Origin: Clostridia bacterium
GTDB lineage: Bacteria; Bacillota; Clostridia; UMGS1883
Direction: 5' to 3'
NCBI GenBank assembly: GCA_017472685.1
Contig: JAFUOO010000002.1
Span: forward strand, 1 to 46,768
Length of the DNA stretch: 46,768 bases
Of the stretch, positions 36,754 through 43,140 are shown in pieces (position 1 is the stretch's first letter; each line of letters begins with the position of its first letter). The translations under genes were made by a program, and so were the position numbers. The notes beneath the pieces are model-generated. The model did no database searches. It was not told the DNA's origin and worked only from the letters and a program-made list of their open reading frames with translations.

Positions 36754-36857
36754 TATTTTTTCTGCCCTCCCTTATTCTTTCTTTGTTTTTTTACAATCAT
36801 TACTATAGCTCCTGCTACTGTTGCCGCAATTGCGGCAGGAATAATTTTTTTCTTCAT
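36753..36857 (-). CDS. 34-aa membrane microprotein coupled to the ABC genes
   Basis: A short reading frame beginning MKKKIIPAAIAATVAGAI and ending in a basic tail KKQRKNKGGQKK. It has one small, Ala-rich TM helix (about 5-22) with positive charges on both sides. ATG 36857 has the ribosome site GAGGTAAATTCC, and its stop overlaps the ATG of the pair-2 ATPase as TAATG. It lies 21 bp after cls. The good ribosome site, the hydrophobic/basic pattern and the stop-start overlap argue that it is real. The function is unknown; a small subunit or regulator of the transporter is a guess. Confidence 0.65.
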   Translation of the reverse strand: MKKKIIPAAIAATVAGAIVMIVKKQRKNKGGQKK

Positions 36858-36874
36858 GGAATTTACCTCACTAT

Positions 36875-36899
36875 CTTCCTAAAGCATGGGCGCAAATAT
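36875..36899 (-). repeat. cls 3' end, partner copy of the fragment at 33279-33303
   Basis: The last codons and stop of cls plus a few bases, in direct orientation to 33279-33303 (22 of 25 identical). The two copies bracket the microprotein and both ABC pairs, about 3.6 kb. Confidence 0.55.
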
Positions 36900-38444
36900 C
36901 CTGACCACTGCTCTTAGTGCCCTCTGAAACAAATTTGTTTTAATTTTATCGGGGGTTATTTCAATGCACTTTTCAAGTGTTTCGTCAATGTCCTTTTTCA
37001 AATCACCGATTACCTCACACTCATACATCCACACACCGTTCTCAAAATGATGTACAAGACTTCTGTAATCGAGATTTATTGTTCCTATCATAGCATAGCT
37101 ATCATCCGCAATGTAGCTTTTTGCATGTATAAAGCCTTTTTCATATTCATATATCTTGACCCCTGCCGCCATAAGACGGGGGTAAAAGCTTCTTGTCATG
37201 CCGAAAACAAGCTTTTTGTCCGGTATATGAGGCACAATTATGCGTACATCAACCCCACGAAGTGCCGCATTTTCAATATCTGTACAAAGGTCGTTGTCAA
37301 TAATGAGATACGGGCTTGTCATGTACATATACGTTGTGGCTGAATTAAGCATGTTTTTAATAACGCTTTTACCCACACGTCTTTTGTATATTGGATAAGG
37401 CCCGTCGCCGAAAGGTATAATATAGCCTTTTTCGTCTATATCATTCCGTGCGGGGTATAAATCAGCTCTCAGCTTGGGCATTTTCTTTACATTTATGCCG
37501 AAATCGACCAGAAACAGGCTTGTAAGCTCCCATACCGCCTCGCCCTCAAGCCTTATTGCCGTATCCTTCCAATGACCGAACTTCACGATTTCGTTTATGT
37601 ATTCGTCTGCAATATTTATTCCGCCCGTATAACCAACCTTTCCGTCAATAACAGTAATCTTACGGTGGCTGCGGTTGTTGAATTCATTGTCGGCATTGCC
37701 GCGCAGAATGGAGAAGGGTGTTGCCTCAATCCCGTAGGATTGAAGCATTTTATGGTAATTACCGGGCAAGGTCATCATGCACCCTATATCGTCGTACAAA
37801 ACCTTGACTTCAACTCCCTGCGCCGCCTTTTCCTTGAGAATATCAAGTATGCTGTTCCAGAACTTGCCTTCCTCTATAATGAAATATTCCATGTATATAA
37901 ATTTTTCGGCTTTCCTTAAGTCTTCACAAAGTGCGGGGAGCATATCCTCTCCGATGGGAAAATAGCGGAGTCTTGTGTTGGTGAAAACATGTGTGTCGGC
38001 AATATTTGTGAGCATTTTACAGTGCGAGAAGGCAGTGGGGTTTTCTTTTTTCAGCCCCTCAAGCAGCTCTGAATCATCACACTTGTAGGATGAGCCTTTC
38101 AAATCATTAAGGCGTTTTACAAATTTTCTTTTCAGCTTTCGTGAATAAAACAGAAAATACAGCATAAATCCTGCGATTGGCACAATAAGAACAAATAACA
38201 GCCATGGCACTTTATAATCGGGGTTGTCGTCCGATGCGATAATACGAATTACGCAGAAAATCTCAGTAAGGTACGCTGCAATATAAAAATACGGCACATA
38301 ATAACAAAGTGCAACCACAATACCAATAACCGCAAGCACCTCTGCTACACTGATGCATACAGCAAGAATATACCTGACAGGTATGTAGTTGACTTCGCGC
38401 TCTATGGTTTCTTCATTAACTTCGTAAGTTATAGTTTTTTTCAT
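36879..38444 (-). CDS. cls: Cardiolipin synthase, phospholipase D family
   Basis: A 521-aa membrane enzyme that joins phosphatidylglycerol molecules to cardiolipin. Two or three TM helices (about 24-50, 52-70 and 80-100) precede two PLD domains with HKD motifs: HRKITVIDGKVGYTGGIN at 260-277 and HAKSYIADDSYAMIGTIN at 440-457. ATG 38444 (MKKTITYEV) is chosen, with GGGTGAATATT upstream; a GTG three codons earlier is possible. It sits between the small envelope-stress-type genes and the ABC block. Its last codons are duplicated upstream of degV. Confidence 0.94.
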   Translation of the reverse strand: MKKTITYEVNEETIEREVNYIPVRYILAVCISVAEVLAVIGIVVALCYYVPYFYIAAYLTEIFCVIRIIASDDNPDYKVPWLLFVLIVPIAGFMLYFLFYSRKLKRKFVKRLNDLKGSSYKCDDSELLEGLKKENPTAFSHCKMLTNIADTHVFTNTRLRYFPIGEDMLPALCEDLRKAEKFIYMEYFIIEEGKFWNSILDILKEKAAQGVEVKVLYDDIGCMMTLPGNYHKMLQSYGIEATPFSILRGNADNEFNNRSHRKITVIDGKVGYTGGINIADEYINEIVKFGHWKDTAIRLEGEAVWELTSLFLVDFGINVKKMPKLRADLYPARNDIDEKGYIIPFGDGPYPIYKRRVGKSVIKNMLNSATTYMYMTSPYLIIDNDLCTDIENAALRGVDVRIIVPHIPDKKLVFGMTRSFYPRLMAAGVKIYEYEKGFIHAKSYIADDSYAMIGTINLDYRSLVHHFENGVWMYECEVIGDLKKDIDETLEKCIEITPDKIKTNLFQRALRAVVRIFAPML

Positions 38445-38506
38445 AATATTCACCCATAAACGGCAAAGGCGAGATGCGCTCAGCGCTCTCGCTCATGTCG
38501 ATAGTA

Positions 38507-38758
38507 TTATTTATTTCCCTTTGTAAAATTGATACGTGCTTCGGCTCCTTGTTTTCTTTTGTTAGCCTGTGCAATCTGCTCATCACGGTCTCTTTGCATG
38601 AGAGCTTTTCTCTTTTCAGGATCACGCATAGCCTTTGCTTCTTCCCACTGTGCCTTGGATTCAGCCTTTGTTGCCGCCATATTTGCCTTATCAACCTCGT
38701 GCTGAGCTTTTGCACTTTCTTTCATGTCGGCAAATGCCTTTTTGAAAAATTCTATCAT
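38507..38758 (-). CDS. Small charged helical protein, unknown
   Basis: An 83-aa protein, MIEFFKKAFADMKESAKAQ..., almost entirely Ala/Glu/Lys/Arg/Gln and predicted to be one long amphipathic helix or coiled coil (DKANMAATKAESKAQWEEAKAM). ATG 38758 has GGAGAAATAAA upstream; a longer reading starts before this site. It is directly downstream of the two-TM copy at 38770, with its ribosome site overlapping that gene's end. An N-terminal amphipathic helix could bind the membrane surface, but the function is unknown. Confidence 0.75.
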   Translation of the reverse strand: MIEFFKKAFADMKESAKAQHEVDKANMAATKAESKAQWEEAKAMRDPEKRKALMQRDRDEQIAQANKRKQGAEARINFTKGNK

Positions 38759-38769
38759 TTTATTTCTCC

Positions 38770-39135
38770 TCAACCTTCCATAATTTTATCGCTGAGAGCG
38801 ATGATTTTATCTGCATACTTCTTTCTGCGTGAATTAAGAATACCTTTATACACAGGGTAATTAACAATCGCCATAAGCATGCCGACAATGCCTATAACAA
38901 TACCGGGAACTAATGCATCTGTAATGTTAAGCATAGCCCCGATATCGGTCATAACAAGGCTCATGCCGCTGCCCATAACAAGGGCAGATATGGTGCCGAA
39001 AACATATGCGAATACATTTGCAGGTCTCTTTACCTTTGCATCGAGCTCTTTGAGTGCATCAACTGCTGTATGTTCTTTTTCTGTGTACTGTGTACGAATT
39101 TTCTGAATGAGAAATTCCTGATCATTTTTGTTCAT
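38770..39135 (-). CDS. Two-TM family protein, copy 3 of 3 (divergent)
   Basis: A 121-aa protein with the family plan: charged N-terminal helix (FLIQKIRTQYTEKEHTAVDALKELD), two glycine-rich TM helices (SALVMGSGMSLVMTDIG and PGIVIGIVGMLMA), then YPVYKG and a charged C-terminal helix KYADKIIALSDKIMEG. It lacks the YSYSAK opening of the other two copies. ATG 39135 has GAGGTTATAAGTC. It is adjacent to copy 2 at 39171, so these two probably arose by tandem duplication. Confidence 0.8.
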   Translation of the reverse strand: MNKNDQEFLIQKIRTQYTEKEHTAVDALKELDAKVKRPANVFAYVFGTISALVMGSGMSLVMTDIGAMLNITDALVPGIVIGIVGMLMAIVNYPVYKGILNSRRKKYADKIIALSDKIMEG

Positions 39136-39170
39136 GACTTATAACCTCTTTCCTTATTTATAAATTTCTG

Positions 39171-39560
39171 TTAATTGTTTTCCGAAGCCAGCTCGTCGGC
39201 AAGAGCTAAAATTTTTGGTGCAAGCTGCTCTTTAGTGTCTGATAAAATCTTTTTGTATACAGGGTAGGCACAAATCATTCCTATAGCCCCAACAATGCCA
39301 AGTATTACGCCAAGAGCAATCAAAAACGTGCCGCCTCCGATAACCTCCATTGCAAGGCACATTCCCAAGCCAAAAACCAACGCGCCTCCTATGCCTGCAC
39401 AAAGGGCTTCTGTCATCCCCGCGCTCTGCACAGTGTTATCAAGCCGCTTTAATTTTTCAAGCTTACTTTCTTCCCGAGGAAGATATTTATTTCTGATTTC
39501 CTGAATTTCGCTATTCCTTTTTGCCGAATAGCTGTAGCTGAATGTTATTTCCTGTTCCAT
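39171..39560 (-). CDS. Two-TM family protein, copy 2 of 3
   Basis: A 129-aa protein close to copy 1 (29258): EITFSYSYSAKRNSEIQEIRNKY, LEKLKRLD, TM helices with GALVFGLGMCLAM and GVILGIVGAIGM, then YPVYKKIL and LAPKILALADEL. The start is ATG 39560 with AGAGGATGCAG, which aligns with the start of copy 1; the frame stays open another 31 codons over the upstream gene, but without support. The role is unknown; the neighbours are cls, helical proteins and the sigma/anti-sigma pair. Confidence 0.8.
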   Translation of the reverse strand: MEQEITFSYSYSAKRNSEIQEIRNKYLPREESKLEKLKRLDNTVQSAGMTEALCAGIGGALVFGLGMCLAMEVIGGGTFLIALGVILGIVGAIGMICAYPVYKKILSDTKEQLAPKILALADELASENN

Positions 39561-39582
39561 CTGCATCCTCTGTCTTTGCGGG

Positions 39583-39798
39583 TTACTTGTCTCCCGAAAG
39601 TCTTTTCTTTGCGTCTTCCACACTTTCGCCTTCTCTTGCAAAGAGCTTTTCAACGCACTTGTCTGTTACCTTGCCGAAGCCTTCAACAACGCCGTCTTCA
39701 ATTTTCTTGTAGCCTTCCACTACACCTTCCTCAATCTTCTTGTAACCTTCTACTACCTTCTCTGCGATTTTTTCATTTGCTTCTACGAATTTAGACAT
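39583..39798 (-). CDS. 71-aa protein with VEGYKKIEEG repeats
   Basis: A small soluble helical protein, MSKFVEANEKIAEKVVEGYKK..., in which an 11-residue unit (VVEGYKKIEEG, VVEGYKKIEDG, VVEGFGKVTDK) is repeated three times, followed by a conserved-looking tail KLFAREGESVEDAKKRLSG. I recognise this kind of protein from many gut Clostridia but know no function. ATG 39798 follows AAGGAGATAAAAATAT. A TATAAT lies at 39834-39839 upstream without a good -35 box. It heads the series of small membrane-related genes upstream of cls. Confidence 0.78.
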   Translation of the reverse strand: MSKFVEANEKIAEKVVEGYKKIEEGVVEGYKKIEDGVVEGFGKVTDKCVEKLFAREGESVEDAKKRLSGDK

Positions 39799-39901
39799 AT
39801 ATTTTTATCTCCTTTTCTTTATTTTACGAGCTCATTATAACCACGGGTTGTTTTAAAGTTTTTTAAGAATTGTTTCAGTTTTATTAATTTCAAAAATTTT
39901 T

Positions 39902-39936
39902 CAAAAAAAATTAGAGGGGCTTTAAACGCCCCTCTA
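39902..39936 (-). terminator. Terminator of the sigma/anti-sigma operon
   Basis: Stem TAGAGGGGC/GCCCCTCTA with a seven-base loop, followed on the minus strand by A and then eight T, directly after the anti-sigma-like stop. Confidence 0.93.
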
Positions 39937-39937
39937 T

Positions 39938-40693
39938 TCATTTATTGATAATCTCTTTTGCCATTGCAACCAGTTCTTCCCTAATAAGCTTGCCGTCCAT
40001 CTGCATAAGAGAGTGCCTTATGCCGTCCTTTTCAAAGCTTACCGACTGCACTGTAATTATTTCAACCGTATCTGTACCGTAGCTAAACACCAGCTCGCCG
40101 CTTTCCTCTGCCCTTTTGTCCTCTTCTGTCAGTTCATAATCAGCAGGCACAAACTTGTTTACAAAAGTATTATAATAAATATCAACGCCATTTTCAGAAC
40201 ATACCATATCACCGTCAAAAGGCATATCAGCTTCAAACTTATCCTGGGAATAGATTACTCTGTCGCCGTCCTTTTCGTAGTAAAATGTTGTTGACTTGAA
40301 CTTTTCAACAGTGTTGTTGCCGTCATCTGCAAGTCGGTTGTTCACAACGTGACCGCGATTAAACTCATAGCCGTTTTCAAACGTGTCAATAAGCACAACC
40401 TTATAGCCGATTTCGTCATAGAGCTTTTCACCCTCGGGTAATTCGTAAAACTCGTCTGCATGACTGCTTGACGAATACCATGTTGTTACAATACCGCTTG
40501 CCGCAAAAGCCGTTATCCCTAAAATGAGTGTTGCGCATATGGCAACAAGTGCAATCTTTGTTTTGTGTGTCATAGTACAAACCTTCCTTTCATTTTCGGA
40601 GGATTGTATATGTCCTTTCACCTTGTCACAAATTATGCTGATGTCTGCATCAAGCACACCCTGCGGAGAGCTTTTATTTTCAAAGTGCTTCAC
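39938..40693 (-). CDS. Putative anti-sigma factor, one TM helix
   Basis: A 251-aa protein: an N-terminal cytosolic segment of ~44 residues, one TM helix at about 47-67 (IALVAICATLILGITAFAAS) and a ~185-residue extracytoplasmic domain rich in Asp/Glu/Tyr. GTG 40693 overlaps the sigma-factor stop (GTGA), with AAAGGAGGAATGGTT as ribosome site; an ATG two codons earlier is too close to that site. The sigma-membrane protein pairing and coupling support an anti-sigma role, as in other ECF operons. No zinc anti-sigma motif (HxxxCxxC) is seen, so the cytosolic part is of an unusual or short type. Confidence 0.72.
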   Translation of the reverse strand: MKHFENKSSPQGVLDADISIICDKVKGHIQSSENERKVCTMTHKTKIALVAICATLILGITAFAASGIVTTWYSSSSHADEFYELPEGEKLYDEIGYKVVLIDTFENGYEFNRGHVVNNRLADDGNNTVEKFKSTTFYYEKDGDRVIYSQDKFEADMPFDGDMVCSENGVDIYYNTFVNKFVPADYELTEEDKRAEESGELVFSYGTDTVEIITVQSVSFEKDGIRHSLMQMDGKLIREELVAMAKEIINK

Positions 40694-41220
40694 AACCATT
40701 CCTCCTTTAACAATTCTTTCAATTTCTTTTTACCTCTCATAAGATGCGTTTTAACGGTTGACGCATTCATTCCCATTGCCTTTGCAATTGTTCTGATTTT
40801 CTCATCGTACTTATATCTTCGGACAAAAATCTCAAAGTCTGTTTCTCCAAGCTCCTTAACTGCGCTCCACAATGCATCGGAGGAAAGCTTTTCATCTATG
40901 CTGTCTTTCTCCTCGGAAATCCTTACATCCTCCAACGAGCTGCAGAAAACCTCTTTATTAATACGCCTTAATGCCAGGTTCCGCGCAACAGCAGCAAGAT
41001 ATGAGCGCACAGTGCCTTTTTCAAGGTTTATGTAGTCGGCATTTTTCCAGAGCGTTATAAACACATCACTTATAATCTCCTCGCCGTCCTCCTTTGAAAG
41101 ACGGTTTCCTGCCATATTGTATAAAACAGTGGAGAGATACGGCGTGTAGGTTTTTATAGCCTGCTCCAATGTACGTACATCCTTCTTTTTTAACTTTTCC
41201 AGAATTTTTTCATCAACCAT
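40690..41220 (-). CDS. ECF-like RNA polymerase sigma factor
   Basis: A 176-aa sigma-70-family protein. Region 2: TYTPYLSTVLYNMAGNRLSKEDGEEIISDVFITLWKNADY; the region 2.4 equivalent GTVRSYLAAVARNLALRRI is typical of ECF factors. Region 4: ETDFEIFVRRYKYDEKIRTIAKAMGMNASTVKTHLMRGKKKLKE, a helix-turn-helix. ATG 41220 has AAAGAGGTTAGTTTT. It is co-transcribed and translationally coupled with the membrane protein at 39938. It probably directs envelope-related genes; direct targets cannot be proven from this window. Confidence 0.9.
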   Translation of the reverse strand: MVDEKILEKLKKKDVRTLEQAIKTYTPYLSTVLYNMAGNRLSKEDGEEIISDVFITLWKNADYINLEKGTVRSYLAAVARNLALRRINKEVFCSSLEDVRISEEKDSIDEKLSSDALWSAVKELGETDFEIFVRRYKYDEKIRTIAKAMGMNASTVKTHLMRGKKKLKELLKEEWL

Positions 41221-41265
41221 AAAACTAACCTCTTTGTACAACTAAACGCGTTTAAGTTTTACACT

Positions 41266-41298
41266 ATTATATAGCACAAAAAACTTAAAAAGGTTTCA
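41266..41298 (-). promoter_or_regulatory. Possible promoter of the sigma-factor operon
   Basis: On the minus strand TATAAT (41266-41271) has no good sigma-A -35 box. A TGAAACC motif (41292-41298), like ECF -35 elements, lies upstream, but no ECF-type CGT -10 box is at the right distance. Autoregulation is therefore possible but weakly supported. Confidence 0.3.
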
Positions 41299-41336
41299 CA
41301 AATTAAAAATTTTTGAAAATAAAAGCCAATGCGTTA

Positions 41337-41368
41337 AAATGAACTGCACCATTTTGTGCAGTTCATTT
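41337..41368. terminator. Hairpin between trpB and the sigma operon
   Basis: Perfect 13-bp stem AAATGAACTGCAC/GTGCAGTTCATTT with a six-base loop. The T-run is weak on both strands; it may be a second terminator for trpB. Confidence 0.5.
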
Positions 41369-41446
41369 GTCTATGTTTTCTTAAGGCAGGCTTTTTTATG
41401 TTCTCTATACGTTCATTCATTGTATGTTTTTCCTTGGGGAAATGAA

Positions 41447-41476
41447 AGACTGACCAAGTAATTACTCAGTCAGTCT
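41447..41476 (-). terminator. Hairpin after trpB
   Basis: Stem AGACTGAC/GTCAGTCT, extended inside by GAGTAA/TTACTT, 10 bp after the trpB stop, followed by TTCATTT on the minus strand. Probably the trpB terminator. Confidence 0.6.
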
Positions 41477-41485
41477 GAAAAATAA

Positions 41486-42703
41486 TTATCTGATACCGTA
41501 CTTTTCGATGATGTAATCCATATCTTTATCGCCTCTGCCCGAAAGATTAATGAGCACAGAGCCCTTGCCCATTGATTTTGCAAGCTTCATACCGTAGGCA
41601 ACGGCGTGAGAGCTTTCAATTGCGGGGATAATGCCCTCCATTCTGGAAAGCTCAAAGAAAGCATCAATGGTTTCATCATCTGTTACAACATCATATTTAA
41701 CTCTGCCAATGTCGTGTAAAAATGCGTGTTCGGGACCTGATGACGGATAGTCAAGACCGCTTGCTACGGAATATACAGGAGCAGGCTCGCCCTTTTCATC
41801 TTTGAGCATTATACTGTTAAAGCCGTGCATAATGCCCTCTGTTCCGTAGGTAAGACTTGCAGCGTGGTCGCCCAAGCTTGTTCCCCGTCCTAAAGGCTCA
41901 ACACCGTAAATGTCAACAGGGTCGTTCAAAAAGCCCGAGAAAAGACCCATTGCATTTGAGCCGCCGCCTACGCAGGCAACAACTGCATCGGGAAGCTCGC
42001 CTGTCATATCGATAAACTGTTCTCTTGCTTCAATACCCACTACACTCTGGAAATCTCTTACCATCATAGGGAAAGGATGCGGTCCCACAACAGAGCCTAT
42101 GCAGTAGATTGCATCCTTGTATTCTCGGCAATAAGCCGCAAATGCCGCATCAACCGCTTCTTTAAGGGTCTGAAGCCCGTCCGTCACCTCAATTACTCTT
42201 GCGCCCAGGATTTTCATTCTTGCCACATTGGGTGCCTGCTTTTTGATGTCAACAGCGCCCATGTAGATATCGCACTCAAGCCCGAAATATGCTGCGGCAG
42301 TGGCTAACGCCACACCGTGCTGACCTGCACCTGTTTCTGCAATCACCTTTTTCTTGCCCATATATTTTGCAAGCAAAACCTCGCCCATGCAGTGGTTTAA
42401 TTTATGAGCACCCGTATGATTCAAATCCTCACGCTTTACATAAAGCTGAACATTGCCAAGCTTGTTTGAAAGTCTTTCCAGATAAGAAATCGGCGTGGGT
42501 CTGCCTTGAAATTCCTTGCGGATTCTGCGAAGCTCGTTTATGAATTTGCTTGATTTACATATGGTCTGATAAGCCTCGTTTATTTCATTCATTGCCCTCT
42601 GCAACTCAGGCGGGATATACGAGCCGCCGTATTTTCCGAAAAAGCCGTTTGCATCGGGGTAGTTTTTGAAGTATGTGTCAAATTCAATGTTATTATATTT
42701 CAT
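41486..42703 (-). CDS. trpB: Tryptophan synthase beta chain, stand-alone
   Basis: A 405-aa PLP enzyme that condenses indole and serine to tryptophan. The PLP Lys101 lies in GAHKLNH, catalytic Glu123 in [11 protein letters not shown] and the phosphate-binding loop is VGGGSNAMG. The start is ATG 42703 with GGAGGATTTAACC; the frame is open five codons further. No trpA or other trp gene is near, so it probably salvages indole. It is under four visible elements: a sulfur-type operator at the promoter, a Trp T-box, a Trp-codon leader ORF and a hairpin at its ribosome site. PLP and serine use connect it chemically to the neighbouring cysK. Confidence 0.95.
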   Translation of the reverse strand: MKYNNIEFDTYFKNYPDANGFFGKYGGSYIPPELQRAMNEINEAYQTICKSSKFINELRRIRKEFQGRPTPISYLERLSNKLGNVQLYVKREDLNHTGAHKLNHCMGEVLLAKYMGKKKVIAETGAGQHGVALATAAAYFGLECDIYMGAVDIKKQAPNVARMKILGARVIEVTDGLQTLKEAVDAAFAAYCREYKDAIYCIGSVVGPHPFPMMVRDFQSVVGIEAREQFIDMTGELPDAVVACVGGGSNAMGLFSGFLNDPVDIYGVEPLGRGTSLGDHAASLTYGTEGIMHGFNSIMLKDEKGEPAPVYSVASGLDYPSSGPEHAFLHDIGRVKYDVVTDDETIDAFFELSRMEGIIPAIESSHAVAYGMKLAKSMGKGSVLINLSGRGDKDMDYIIEKYGIR

Positions 42704-42727
42704 GGTTAAATCCTCCATATTTTTAAT

Positions 42728-42784
42728 TTATATGATACAGTCTTGAGAATTTAACCTCCACCATCGTTTAGAAAGTATGAACAT
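42728..42784 (-). CDS. Trp-codon leader peptide between T-box and trpB
   Basis: An 18-codon frame, MFILSKRWWRLNSQDCII, with two adjacent Trp codons. Its ATG (42784) has the ideal ribosome site AAAGGAGG nine bases upstream and it ends 24 nt before the trpB ATG. The Trp-Arg-Leu-Asn codons are themselves the element GGAGGTTAAAT that pairs with two other parts of the leader. It resembles leader peptides of tryptophan operons, in which a ribosome waits at Trp codons. That function is inference; no expression evidence is available. Confidence 0.6.
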   Translation of the reverse strand: MFILSKRWWRLNSQDCII

Positions 42785-42791
42785 AAAAGAA

Positions 42792-42834
42792 AACCTCCTT
42801 TGGTATTTTTATTCACTATCAAAGGAGGTTAAAT
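42792..42834 (-). promoter_or_regulatory. Hairpin masking the leader-peptide ribosome site
   Basis: On the minus strand AACCTCCTTTG (42830-42820) pairs perfectly with CAAAGGAGGTT (42802-42792), burying the leader-peptide Shine-Dalgarno. The following TTCTTTT could also make it a second terminator after the T-box terminator. The same left arm, with ATTT before it, can instead pair with the GGAGGTTAAAT inside the leader peptide. Confidence 0.65.
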
Positions 42835-43098
42835 AAAAACGTCCTTGACAGTAAATTACCTACTGTCAAGGACGAATAAATACAAATATCCGCGGTGCCA
42901 CCTTGATTCACAGCCTGACCTGTGCCCTTAGCGAAGTACCAACATACTCCCGACTTCTCACGCGAGCCTTACGTCTGCGAATTTCCTCGCAGCCCTTAGC
43001 AGTCCATATTACTCAGAGAGCCTTTGTGGAACTCGCACCGTAATCCACTCGCTGGGAAAGACCGATTCTGACTTTTTTCTGCCTCAACGGTTTGTTAT
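42831..43098 (-). promoter_or_regulatory. T-box riboswitch, tryptophan-specific
   Basis: The leader RNA runs from about 43098 to the terminator. The Stem I base GCAG/CTGC and TCAGA/TCTGA flank a specifier loop with codon UGG (43006-43004) followed by A. The T-box core AAGGTGGCACCGCGG is at 42904-42890; its UGGC would pair with the GCCA end of tRNA-Trp. The terminator stem (42874-42840, CGTCCTTGACAGTA...) is followed by TTTTTATTT. Uncharged tRNA-Trp should stabilise the antiterminator and allow trpB transcription, as known for T-box RNAs. Confidence 0.93.
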
Positions 43099-43104
43099 AC
43101 TATC

Positions 43105-43140
43105 AATATATTCCTCTTTGCCTACTTTGTCAATAGGCAT
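43105..43140 (-). promoter_or_regulatory. trpB promoter inside a sulfur-type operator
   Basis: TTGACA (43128-43133), 17-bp spacer and TATATT (43105-43110) on the minus strand. The -35 box lies within TGCCTA-TTGACAAAG-TAGGCA, an inverted repeat that overlaps the rrf2 stop codon. The 23 bases 43117-43139 are identical to the operator at 46592-46614 upstream of metY. A repressor bound here would cover the -35 box; the Rrf2 protein encoded next door is the first candidate. Confidence 0.8.

Noticed and set aside
33303..36857. Integrated mobile element (integrase-driven)
   Set aside because: Direct repeats bracket the ABC block, but no integrase, transposase or terminal inverted repeats are present, so only a recombination scar is claimed.
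38416..38715. Alternative frame across the cls start
   Set aside because: It overlaps two supported genes in another frame and lacks a ribosome site.
39561..39653. Longer N terminus for the two-TM protein at 39171
   Set aside because: The 31 extra codons overlap the upstream 71-aa gene, have no ribosome site and do not align with the paralogue at 29258, whereas ATG 39560 does.
42840..42874. Ordinary intrinsic terminator unrelated to trpB
   Set aside because: It is preceded by a full T-box core, Stem I and a Trp specifier, so it is the regulated T-box terminator.
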